The translations under genes and the position numbers were made by a program. Shown piece by piece: positions 1 to 5,990 of a stretch of DNA of 32,479 bases. Source of the DNA: an uncultured Eubacteriales bacterium (GTDB taxonomy: Bacteria > Bacillota > Clostridia > Oscillospirales > Oscillospiraceae); assembly GCA_900552475.1 (NCBI GenBank), contig USAC01000012.1, positions 1-32,479 of the forward strand, written 5' to 3'. The notes below the pieces were generated by a model, which saw nothing but the letters and a program-made list of their open reading frames with translations, made no database searches and was not told where the DNA came from. Position 1 is the stretch's first letter; every line of letters starts with the position of its first letter.

Positions 1-45
1 GGGTCACTTTCTTTCGCCGAAAAAAGAAAGTGACCCGCCGGAGGC
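1..45. repeat. Right-hand end of a structured palindromic repeat (partial, cut by window edge)
   Basis: Bases 1-14 (GGGTCACTTTCTTT) pair perfectly with 23-36, leaving an 8-base loop. The 12 bases at 34-45 (CCCGCCGGAGGC) are identical to the right outer arm of the complete element at 25803-25932. There too a GGGT..ACTTTCT hairpin runs directly into CCCGCCGGAGGC. The left part of this copy lies outside the window. No T-run follows on either strand, so it is not a simple terminator. Confidence 0.7.
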
Positions 46-101
46 CGTACAGCCCAACTCCAACGCCAGTCCCCCGCATACTCCCATTCGGTCAAAATAA
101 A

Positions 102-123
102 AGAGAGCGGATAACCGCTCTCT
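102..123 (-). terminator. Intrinsic terminator of the DUF951-smORF-Dabb operon
   Basis: AGAGAGCGG (102-110) pairs with CCGCTCTCT (115-123) around a 4-base loop. Read on the minus strand it is followed by TTTTATTTT. It begins right at the stop codon of the Dabb gene. Confidence 0.85.
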
Positions 124-411
124 TTATCTTTCATAGTCAAAAATTGCCTTTTTCTCCAGCAACGGGCCGAATTCGTCCTTCCACCGGTGGTGCATGGCGG
201 ACTCGTCATACGTCGTCAACGCCGACGGCTCCATCTCCAGCTCGATCAGAACGTGATACCGGTTCTCGCGGTCGACGCAGCCGGGATAGACCGCCGCACC
301 GCGGACGCCGGGAATCTCCCCCGCCGCGCCGAAGATCTCGCGGATCCGCGGGAGGTAACCGTGCCAGTCCCCGGCATCGGCCTGGAACTTCGCCAGAATG
401 TAGTGTCTCAT
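124..411 (-). CDS. Dabb-family (stress-responsive A/B barrel) protein
   Basis: The product is 95 aa, the usual size of a single dimeric alpha/beta-barrel (Dabb) domain. It opens with a beta strand (MRHYILAKF), then a helix containing IREIFGAAGEIPGV. A central strand reads YHVLIELEMEP, and near the end is the HHRWKDEF helix that is typical of the family. No catalytic residues can be assigned, and family members have varied or unknown roles. The gene begins about 10 nt after the stop of the 32-residue peptide gene, with GAGGG as a modest ribosome-binding site, and it ends in a strong terminator. It is therefore the last gene of a three-gene operon led by DUF951. The family call is good; the function is unknown. 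Confidence 0.75.
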   Translation of the reverse strand: MRHYILAKFQADAGDWHGYLPRIREIFGAAGEIPGVRGAAVYPGCVDRENRYHVLIELEMEPSALTTYDESAMHHRWKDEFGPLLEKKAIFDYER

Positions 412-421
412 CGCGCGGCCC

Positions 422-520
422 TCACAGGCTCAGATACGGCACGATCAGCGTCAGCAGCATCACCACCGCCAGCAGCAGGGCGATCCCCATCGCGACATAG
501 CGCGTCCATTTTGCTCTCAT
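422..520 (-). CDS. 32-residue single-pass membrane peptide
   Basis: The start ATG (518-520) overlaps the DUF951 stop as ATGA. It is preceded by an excellent ribosome-binding site, AAGGAGG, 7 nt upstream. Translation gives MRAKWTRYVAMG, then an uninterrupted hydrophobic run of about 18 residues (IALLLAVVMLLTLIVPYL) and a stop. That is a basic N-terminus followed by one transmembrane helix. Size and architecture resemble tiny Firmicutes membrane peptides such as the stressosome-associated Prli42, but I cannot show homology. Coding is supported by the ribosome-binding site, the translational coupling and the clean amphipathic design. Its position between DUF951 and the Dabb gene implies co-expression. 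The function is unknown. Confidence 0.72.
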   Translation of the reverse strand: MRAKWTRYVAMGIALLLAVVMLLTLIVPYLSL

Positions 521-708
521 ATCGGTTCCTCCTTTGAAAGAATGCGTTTGATACTCTTCTCGATTTTACGGCGGGGTGCCATCACCTCATGGCCGCAGCC
601 CTGACAGCGCAGCTTCACGTCCATACCGACGCGCAGCACCTCCCAGTTCCGGCTCCCGCAGGGGTGAGTCTTTTTCAGCTCGACCAGCTGGTGCAGCTTC
701 AGATCCAT
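517..708 (-). CDS. DUF951 domain-containing protein
   Basis: This is a 63-aa protein with the DUF951 layout. A short N-terminal strand (LHQLVELKKTHPCGS) is followed by W-V-R-G-D-K-L-C-x-x-C-G. Cysteines at about residues 17, 35 and 38 could bind a metal, and the tail is basic (PRRKIEKSIKRIL). DUF951 proteins are widespread in Firmicutes and often sit near S1-domain or YchF genes; here an S1-domain gene is divergent. A good ribosome-binding site (GAGAGGTGA) lies 6 nt before the ATG. It is the first gene of the operon and its stop overlaps the start of the next gene. A nucleic-acid-associated role is plausible from the zinc-ribbon-like cysteines and basic tail, but is inference. Confidence 0.88.
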   Translation of the reverse strand: MDLKLHQLVELKKTHPCGSRNWEVLRVGMDVKLRCQGCGHEVMAPRRKIEKSIKRILSKEEPI

Positions 709-785
709 TTTGGTTCACCTCTCCATTCAATCCGCCCCGCGGCGGTGCATAGATTACTATATCTCATGAAATAAGGATGGTTGCT

Positions 786-1694
786 ATGACATTCGATCGC
801 TGGCCGCAGCCGGAGACGCTCCGCGCTGCGCCAGATTATACCATTGGACAGCTGCAGGCCGCCATGGCCGAAGGACAGATTCTCACCGGGCAGGCCGTGC
901 ACTGCGACACGGCGCTGAACCTCCATATCCGGCTCGGCGCGCTCTCGGGCATCATGCCGCGCGGCGAGTGCGTCGCGCCCTTTCTCTCCGGCGCGCAGCG
1001 GGAGATCGCCGTGCTCTCGTGCGTGGGGCGCGGCGTCTGCTGCCGCGTGACCGGACAGCGCACCGCGCCGAACGGCGACACGGAGCTGCTCCTCTCCCGC
1101 CGCCTTGCGCAGGAGGAGGCGATGGACTACATCGAAGCGCACGCGGAGCCGGGGCTGGTCATCCCCGCACAGATTACGCACCTCGCGCCGTTCGGCGCGT
1201 TCGCGGACATCGGCTGCGGCGTCGTGGCGCTGCTGCCGCTCGCGTCCATCTCGACCGCCCACATCCGTCACCCGCGCGAGCGGTTCGCCATGGGACAGCG
1301 GATCTTCGCGGTCGTGCAGGAGATTGACCGCGCGGCGCGGCGCATCACCCTCAGCCACAAGGAGCTGCTGGGAACATGGCTCGAAAACGCCGCGGACTTC
1401 CGCCCCGGCGACACCGTAACGGGCATCCTGCGCGGAAAGCACCCCTACGGCCAGTTCGTGGAGCTGACGCCGAACCTCTCCGGCCTGACGGACACGCCGC
1501 AGGCGCTCCCGGAGGGCAGTGCCGTCTCCGTCCGCATCCGGAGCATCCAGCCTGAGCGGCAGAAAATCCGCCTGCAGGTCATCCGTGTGCTGGGGCCGGC
1601 GGCGTTCCCGACGCCCCTCCCCTACCGCATCACCGGCGGCAGCGTGCGCGGCTGGCGGTATACTCAGGAGCCGCCCTTGATCTCGTCCCAGTAA
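786..1694 (+). CDS. S1 RNA-binding domain protein (ribosomal protein S1-like)
   Basis: A 302-aa protein with tandem S1/OB-fold repeats: a degenerate one at about residues 27-105, a clear one at about 120-190 and another at about 202-265. The clear repeat has PGLVIPAQITHLAPFGAFADIG..ALLPLASIS; the last has FRPGDTVTGILRG..YGQFVELTPNLSGL. This is the short S1 homologue found in many Firmicutes, not the full S1. It probably binds RNA or mRNA at the ribosome. I chose ATG 786 over ATG 777 because AAGGA (773-777) then sits 8 nt upstream; it would overlap the earlier ATG. The 3' end overlaps the converging rarA gene by 31 bases and no terminator separates them. Confidence 0.85.
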   Translation: MTFDRWPQPETLRAAPDYTIGQLQAAMAEGQILTGQAVHCDTALNLHIRLGALSGIMPRGECVAPFLSGAQREIAVLSCVGRGVCCRVTGQRTAPNGDTELLLSRRLAQEEAMDYIEAHAEPGLVIPAQITHLAPFGAFADIGCGVVALLPLASISTAHIRHPRERFAMGQRIFAVVQEIDRAARRITLSHKELLGTWLENAADFRPGDTVTGILRGKHPYGQFVELTPNLSGLTDTPQALPEGSAVSVRIRSIQPERQKIRLQVIRVLGPAAFPTPLPYRITGGSVRGWRYTQEPPLISSQ

Positions 1695-2926
1695 CGCTTC
1701 GCAGCCTGCTCGGTCTTGTTCTCGCCGTAGTCGTAATAGTGCGCGTCCTTGAGCGCGTCGGGCAGGTATTGCTGGCGGACATAGTGGTGCGGATAGTTGT
1801 GCGGATAGCGGTAGGCTGGGGCCTTGGCGCTGCCTGCGCTGTCGGCGTGGACGTTCTGCAGGTGCCGCGGCACCTGACCGACGCGGCCGTGCTCAATGTC
1901 GCTCATGGCGGCAATGATGGCGTTGTGCGCGGAGTTCGACTTGGGCGCGGTCGCGAGTAAAATCGCCGCCTCCGCGAGCGGCAGACGCGCCTCGGGCAGG
2001 CCGAGCTGCAGCGCCGAATCCACGCACGCCTTTGTGATAGCGATGGCCTGCGGATAGGCAAGGCCGATGTCCTCCGCCGCGATGACGAGCAGGCGGCGGC
2101 ACGGCGAGAGCAGATCCCCCGCCACGAGCAGACGCCCGAGATAATAGACTGCCGCGTCCGGATCGGAGCCGCGGATGGACTTCTGGAGCGCCGAGAGCAT
2201 GTCATAGTGCTCGTCTCCGTCGCGGTCATAGCGCATTGCGCTGCGCTGTGCGAGCTGTAAGGCATCGTCACTTGTCAGATGCAGCTGTCCGTTTTCGGGC
2301 GCCGCGGACTGATACAGTAGGTCGACGGCGTTGATGGCCTTGCGCACATCGCCGCCGCAGGACGACGCGATGGTCTGCGGCACCGTCTCCTCCCAGTCGA
2401 GCGGAAGGGCGCTGCGCCCCTGCACGATCGAGAGCGCCCGCTCGATCGCCGGGATCGTCTCCTCCGCGGTCAGCGCCTTGAACTCAAAGACCGTGCTGCG
2501 CGAGAGGAGGGCGTTGTAGATATAGAAATACGGGTTTTCCGTCGTGGAAGCGATGAGCGTGAGCTTCCCGTTTTCCATAAACTCGAGCAGGCTCTGCTGC
2601 TGCTTTTTGTTGAAGTACTGGATCTCGTCGAGATAGAGCAGGATCCCGTTCGGCGCGAGCATCGTGTCGACGTCGGCGATGATGGCCTTCACATCCTGCA
2701 GCGAGGCCGTGGTCGCGTTGAGGTGGTAGAGGGCCTTCTTCGTCTGGCGGGCGATGATACCCGCGATGGTGGTCTTGCCTGTCCCGGAGGGGCCGTAGAA
2801 AATGAGGTTGGCCGAGGTCCCGCTCTCGATCAGGCGGCGCAGGAGCGCGCCCTCGCCGAGCAGGTGCTTCTGTCCCGCCACCTCGTCGAGCGTCTGGGGT
2901 CTGATTTCGTCCGCAAGCGGCCGCAT
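1664..2926 (-). CDS. rarA: Replication-associated recombination protein A (RarA/MgsA AAA+ ATPase)
   Basis: A 420-aa AAA+ ATPase that acts at stalled replication forks with SSB. Walker A GPSGTGKT is at residues 45-52, Walker B LYLDEIQ at about 97-103 and sensor 1 IASTTENP at about 125. The N-terminus (RPQTLDEVAGQKHLLG) is diagnostic of RarA/WRNIP1. The C-terminal MgsA domain is present and ends in the usual KDAHYYDYGENKTEQ..YWDEIKG. Length is normal. The ATG has an AGGAGGTG ribosome-binding site and a sigma-A-type promoter upstream. Its end overlaps the converging S1 gene. Confidence 0.95.
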   Translation of the reverse strand: MRPLADEIRPQTLDEVAGQKHLLGEGALLRRLIESGTSANLIFYGPSGTGKTTIAGIIARQTKKALYHLNATTASLQDVKAIIADVDTMLAPNGILLYLDEIQYFNKKQQQSLLEFMENGKLTLIASTTENPYFYIYNALLSRSTVFEFKALTAEETIPAIERALSIVQGRSALPLDWEETVPQTIASSCGGDVRKAINAVDLLYQSAAPENGQLHLTSDDALQLAQRSAMRYDRDGDEHYDMLSALQKSIRGSDPDAAVYYLGRLLVAGDLLSPCRRLLVIAAEDIGLAYPQAIAITKACVDSALQLGLPEARLPLAEAAILLATAPKSNSAHNAIIAAMSDIEHGRVGQVPRHLQNVHADSAGSAKAPAYRYPHNYPHHYVRQQYLPDALKDAHYYDYGENKTEQAAKRYWDEIKGGS

Positions 2927-2965
2927 GGGAACACCTCCTGTGTGTCAACTGAAAACTAACGATGT

Positions 2966-2994
2966 ATTATAGCACATCTGTACGCCGTTTTCCA
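2966..2994 (-). promoter_or_regulatory. Predicted sigma-A promoter of rarA
   Basis: On the minus strand the -10 is TATAAT (2966-2971) and the -35 is TGGAAA (2989-2994), with a 17-base spacer. The -10 is perfect; the -35 matches TTGACA at 4 of 6 positions. It lies about 40 nt upstream of the rarA start. Confidence 0.65.
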
Positions 2995-3006
2995 GCCCTT
3001 TCGGGC

Positions 3007-3046
3007 AAAAAACGCGCCGCGGGGGATTTCTCTCCCCCGCGGCGCG
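3007..3046 (-). terminator. Intrinsic terminator of spoIIM-xerD
   Basis: A 14-bp perfect GC-rich stem (3013-3026 with 3033-3046) has a 6-base loop. On the minus strand it is followed by TTTTTT. It lies immediately after the xerD stop. Confidence 0.92.
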
Positions 3047-3051
3047 GTCGG

Positions 3052-3936
3052 TCATGCGCGCGGATGCGCCTTCTGATAGACGTCCTTCAGGTGCTTTTTG
3101 ATGATGTGGGCATAGATCTGCGTCGAGGAGATGTCCGCGTGGCCGAGCATCTCCTGAATGGAGCGCAGGTCCGCGCCGTTTTCGAGCAGATGGACGGCGA
3201 ATGAGTGGCGCAGGGTGTGCGGCGTGATGTCCTTGCTGATCTCCGCCTTCTCCTGATAGTACTTGATGATCTTCCAGAAGCCCTGGCGGCTCATGCGCCC
3301 GCCGTTCATGTTGACAAACAGCGCCTGCTCGTCCGGCCCGGAGATGATGCGCGGGCGGATGTCGGTTATGTAGTCCCTCAGTGCCTTGATCGCGGTGCGG
3401 TAGAGCGGGATGATGCGCTCGCGCGTCTTGCTGCGGCAGCGGATGAAGCCGCCCGCGAGGTTCACATCCCCCACGTCGAGCCCGATCAGCTCGGAGACGC
3501 GGATACCCGTGGCGTAGAGCAGCTCGAGCATCGCGTGGTCGCGGTAGCCCTTCTCGTCAACGCACTTCGGCTGCTCGAGAAACAGCTCCACCTCTTTGCT
3601 CGTGAGGATCTCGGGGCACTTGCGCTCCACCTTCAGCGCGGCGACGTTCTTGGCCGGGTTCGTTTTGACCGCGCCGCGCCCGAGCATATAGGCGTAAAAC
3701 GACTTGAGCGAGGCCGTGCAGCGCGTGATGGTCGCGGGCGACTTGCCCGCGCCGCTGAGATAGAGCATATATTCGTTGATGGTATCCTTCTTCACGCGGC
3801 GCAGATCCGGCGAACCGGCACCGAGTAGCCACGTTTTAAACTGGTTGATATCGCGCAGATAGGAGCTGAGGGTGTTGTCGGAGGCGTGCTTCTCCTCCTG
3901 CAGCCATGTGCGGTAATCCGCGATGTAATCGGTCAT
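3052..3936 (-). CDS. xerD: Site-specific tyrosine recombinase XerD
   Basis: A 294-aa tyrosine recombinase, the standard XerC/D length. The N-terminal SAM-like core-binding domain is at about 1-85 (YRTWLQEEKHASDNTLSSY). Catalytic residues are visible: R146 in ATGIRVSEL, a Lys near 170, H240 and R243 in HTLRHSF, H266 in MLGHADISST, and nucleophile Y275. Such enzymes resolve chromosome dimers at dif with FtsK. The link to spoIIM (19-nt gap) resembles the spoIIM/xerD neighbourhood of Bacillus, supporting XerD over an integrase; no phage genes are adjacent. An AGGAGG ribosome-binding site precedes the ATG. Dif-arm-like repeats occur upstream of this operon at 4724-4778. Confidence 0.9.
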   Translation of the reverse strand: MTDYIADYRTWLQEEKHASDNTLSSYLRDINQFKTWLLGAGSPDLRRVKKDTINEYMLYLSGAGKSPATITRCTASLKSFYAYMLGRGAVKTNPAKNVAALKVERKCPEILTSKEVELFLEQPKCVDEKGYRDHAMLELLYATGIRVSELIGLDVGDVNLAGGFIRCRSKTRERIIPLYRTAIKALRDYITDIRPRIISGPDEQALFVNMNGGRMSRQGFWKIIKYYQEKAEISKDITPHTLRHSFAVHLLENGADLRSIQEMLGHADISSTQIYAHIIKKHLKDVYQKAHPRA

Positions 3937-3955
3937 GATCCCTCAACTCCTCCTC

Positions 3956-4570
3956 TTATGTGATGGCCGCGAGTCCCAGCTGCAGCAGCTTCGGCACGGC
4001 GGTCAGCTCCGCGAATACCCCGGCGGCGAGCAGCAGCGCGCACAGCGCGAGACGCGTCCTGTCCGCGCCGGTGAGCGGCGCGCGGCGCTTTTTCGGGCCG
4101 CGCAGGCGGGCATAGGCCGTGCGCATCCCCCACGCCGCGAGAAAAAACGTACACGGTAGGATAAACGCGCAGCGCACGCCGAAGGCACAGAGCGCGAGCT
4201 TCACCCCGCCGCGCCCGAGCGCCGCGGCAAAGCACGCCACGGAATAGGACAAAAAGAAGCCCTGCAGCGCGGAGAGTGCAGGGAGCAAAAACACGCCCGG
4301 GCCAACAAGCCCCAGCAGAAACGCCGCCGCGGGCCCGCGCAGATACGTCAGCACGGCGGAGAGCGCCGACTGCACCGGTCTCTCCGCCGAAGCGCAGAGC
4401 GCCGCGTACCGCCGCAGATAGGACGCGAGCGCATCCTGCTGCTCCACCCCGAGTGAGCGTCCCGCCAGCTGCCCCAGCAGGATCCCCAGCCCGAAGGCCG
4501 CGCACAGAATCCAGAAGCAGGGACGCAGCGCCGTATCCGATTTCGGCATCCAGCCGCGCAGCCTTCGCAT
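3956..4570 (-). CDS. spoIIM: Stage II sporulation protein M
   Basis: A 204-aa polytopic membrane protein with a short basic cytoplasmic N-terminus (MRRLRGWMPKSD). Hydrophobic segments lie at about residues 17-35, 75-100, 103-125, 130-155 and 180-200. It matches SpoIIM in size and hydropathy: a first TM, a loop, then four clustered helices. SpoIIM belongs with SpoIID and SpoIIP to the peptidoglycan-remodelling machine that drives engulfment at the forespore septum. I chose ATG 4570 because GAGGTGAG precedes it by a few bases; a 43-codon in-frame extension would start at or above the transcription start. The position upstream of xerD supports the call. A match by motif alone would be weak. Confidence 0.75.
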   Translation of the reverse strand: MRRLRGWMPKSDTALRPCFWILCAAFGLGILLGQLAGRSLGVEQQDALASYLRRYAALCASAERPVQSALSAVLTYLRGPAAAFLLGLVGPGVFLLPALSALQGFFLSYSVACFAAALGRGGVKLALCAFGVRCAFILPCTFFLAAWGMRTAYARLRGPKKRRAPLTGADRTRLALCALLLAAGVFAELTAVPKLLQLGLAAIT

Positions 4571-4670
4571 AACACTCACCTCGCCCCATTCTATGAGACA
4601 AGCCGGCGAAGTAGAAGCGTCTGTCTGAAAAGTGTCTGCAGCAGCCGCCGCATACGGTTTTCCACTACAA

Positions 4671-4699
4671 ATAATAGGGCAAACGCCGTGAATTTGCAA
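4671..4699 (-). promoter_or_regulatory. Predicted sigma-A promoter of spoIIM-xerD
   Basis: On the minus strand, -35 TTGCAA (4694-4699), a 17-base spacer and -10 TATTAT (4671-4676). The implied start near 4664 gives a leader of about 94 nt before the spoIIM ATG. A sporulation sigma factor could act as well: CATAGAAT close to the gene vaguely resembles a sigma-E -10, but no good -35 accompanies it. Confidence 0.7.
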
Positions 4700-4723
4700 G
4701 GGTTTTCCGGTAAGTCTTCGCTT

Positions 4724-4778
4724 TTTGTAAATTATGTCAAAGCATTATGTAAATAATATTATGTAAACTTTGTAAATT
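4724..4778. repeat. AT-rich direct-repeat cluster resembling XerD-binding arms
   Basis: TTATGTCAAAG (4732-4742), TTATGTAAATA (4745-4755) and TTATGTAAACT (4759-4769) are direct repeats at 13-14 base spacing. They are flanked by two identical TTTGTAAATT copies (4724-4733, 4769-4778). The third repeat equals, from memory, the 11-base XerD arm of the B. subtilis dif site. The block sits about 25 bases upstream of the spoIIM-xerD -35. Confidence 0.75.
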
Positions 4779-4854
4779 TGCGTACTTTCACTCTGCAAAA
4801 CGTCTGTTTTGCGGCAAGATATGGCGGCGACTGCTCAAAACAGCCCCACATATA

Positions 4855-4901
4855 GCACAGGCGGCACGCGGGCGAAGATTTACCCCGCGCACCGCCTGTG
4901 C
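4855..4901. other. Large hairpin downstream of the TIGR04086-type gene
   Basis: GCACAGGCGG (4855-4864) pairs with CCGCCTGTGC (4892-4901). An inner stem, CGCGGG (4867-4872) with CCCGCG (4884-4889), is separated from it by a 2x2 internal loop. No real T-run follows on either strand (plus: GTCAAGTATTTTC; minus: TATATGTGG), so it is a poor intrinsic terminator. It may be an RNA 3'-end stabiliser or a Rho-type end. Confidence 0.6.
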
Positions 4902-4940
4902 GTCAAGTATTTTCTGTCATGCGCCGCATTTTCGTGATTA

Positions 4941-5369
4941 TCACAAGGCACCGCGACGCATGGGGCGGTGCGCCGGTCTCCCCTTCCCCGGTGCACGGCT
5001 GCGTTTTTTTGCTTTACCCGGCCTAAGCAGTCCCGCGAGCAGCGGCCCGCCGAGCACCGCCACCGTCACATCCCAGCGAAAGCCCGCCGCCTGCCACGCG
5101 GCGAGCCCGACCGCCCAAACGATCCCATAAAGCCCCAGCCCGACCGCCGCCGCGACCGGCAGCGACCCGCACTCCGCGCGCACGGCCATCCGCGTCCCGC
5201 AGAAGCCGCCTGCCGCCCAGCTCCCCAGCGTCCACGCCCGCGCCGCAGCCATCGGCACCATCCCGCGCGCAAGCAGCAGCGCACCCAGCGCGTCGAGCGC
5301 CAGAGCAAGCACCAGAGCAAACCCCAGCCCCAGCCACGTTCTCTTTCCGTACCACACTCCAGCAGACAT
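4941..5369 (-). CDS. TIGR04086-type small membrane protein
   Basis: A 142-aa protein with about four hydrophobic helices at residues 12-36, 43-62, 68-90 and 95-117. A highly basic tail (KAKKRSRAPGKGRPAHRPMRR) follows. This matches the uncharacterised TIGR04086 membrane family, which is typically encoded beside yajC in Firmicutes, as here. I chose ATG 5369 because GGGGGAGG lies 7 nt upstream; the earlier in-frame ATG lies inside the hairpin and lacks a site. The ribosome-binding site forms the 3' arm of a strong hairpin, so expression may be limited or regulated. The function is unknown. Confidence 0.7.
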   Translation of the reverse strand: MSAGVWYGKRTWLGLGFALVLALALDALGALLLARGMVPMAAARAWTLGSWAAGGFCGTRMAVRAECGSLPVAAAVGLGLYGIVWAVGLAAWQAAGFRWDVTVAVLGGPLLAGLLRPGKAKKRSRAPGKGRPAHRPMRRGAL

Positions 5370-5374
5370 AAGAA

Positions 5375-5416
5375 AACCTCCCCCGTATGCTTTTTCCAGC
5401 ATATGTGGGGGAGGTT
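5375..5416 (-). terminator. Hairpin after yajC that overlaps the next gene's ribosome-binding site
   Basis: AACCTCCCCC (5375-5384) pairs with GGGGGAGGTT (5407-5416). TATGCT (5386-5391) pairs with AGCATA (5398-5403) inside a 6-base loop. On the minus strand the stem runs into TTTTCTTATG, so it works as a yajC terminator while its 3' arm (GGGGGAGG) is the Shine-Dalgarno of the downstream gene. A T-run on the plus side (5415-5425) makes it bidirectional. Confidence 0.75.
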
Positions 5417-5435
5417 CTTTTTTATTCAGGAAAAA

Positions 5436-5876
5436 TTATTCCTCGTCGGACTTCTCCTCGGCGGCAGGCTCCTCCTGCTTGGCGGGGATGGCGGGCTCGA
5501 CGACGTCCTCGGCCTTCTTGGGCGCATCCTTCTTGCTCTTGCGGGGAGCGGCAGCGGCAGCGGCCTGCTCATCGAGCGTACCGACGGCGCCGACGGCGGA
5601 CTTCACAAACTCCAGACGCACGCGATCCTCGCTCGTCTCGATGACGACGGTGCGGTCCGTCACGGAAACGACACGGCCATACACGCCGCCGATGGTCGTC
5701 AGCCAGTCGCCCTTCTTCAGGGAACTGCGCATCTCCTCGGCCTGCTTTTTCCGCTTGTTCTCGGGGCGGATCAGCAGGAAGTAGAAAATCGCGATCATCA
5801 GGACAATCATGATGAGCGTGGAACCCATACCTCCAGAAGCGGCGGTGCCGGAAGAGGCATAAACGATGTCAACCAT
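5436..5876 (-). CDS. yajC: Preprotein translocase subunit YajC
   Basis: A 146-aa single-pass membrane protein, part of the SecDF-YajC complex that assists the Sec channel. One transmembrane helix spans about 20-36 (LIMIVLMIAIFYFLLIRP). It is followed by the conserved RPENKRKKQAEEMRSSLKKG segment and the KGDWLTTIGGVYGRVV fold. After residue 105 comes a long low-complexity Ala/Lys/Glu/Pro tail, longer than in most YajC. AAGGAG lies 9 nt before the ATG. It has its own strong sigma-A promoter in the gap after tgt. SecD and SecF are not in the window. Confidence 0.95.
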   Translation of the reverse strand: MVDIVYASSGTAASGGMGSTLIMIVLMIAIFYFLLIRPENKRKKQAEEMRSSLKKGDWLTTIGGVYGRVVSVTDRTVVIETSEDRVRLEFVKSAVGAVGTLDEQAAAAAAPRKSKKDAPKKAEDVVEPAIPAKQEEPAAEEKSDEE

Positions 5877-5909
5877 GGGTCAAAACTCCTTTTTTAACAA
5901 TATGAACTT

Positions 5910-5938
5910 ATTATACAAAATTTTGCCCGCTTTGGCAA
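5910..5938 (-). promoter_or_regulatory. Predicted sigma-A promoter of yajC
   Basis: On the minus strand, -35 TTGCCA (5933-5938), a 17-base spacer and a perfect -10 TATAAT (5910-5915). It lies between the tgt stop and yajC, so yajC can be transcribed independently of tgt. Confidence 0.8.
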
Positions 5939-5990
5939 GTCCTTTTTGGATTCTTTTCACGGGTGTTTTTTCGCGGAGTAAACAGGCAAA

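Larger units (their letters stand above)
4571..4940. other. Non-coding region between spoIIM and the TIGR04086-type gene
   Basis: These 370 bases hold no protein-coding gene I can support. They contain, in order, a leader with a possible 20-codon upstream ORF (4591-4653), the spoIIM promoter (4671-4699), an AT-rich direct-repeat cluster (4724-4778), and a large hairpin (4855-4901). The AT-rich part stands out sharply from the GC-rich surroundings. Confidence 0.7.

Noticed and set aside
777..785. ATG at 777 as the start of the S1-domain gene
   Set aside because: Its only possible ribosome-binding site would overlap it; ATG 786 has AAGGA at proper distance.
4742..4769. Calling this segment a definite dif site
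   Set aside because: Only the right arm matches well; the left arm and centre are poor, and local gene orientation shows no replichore switch. It is kept as a finding instead.
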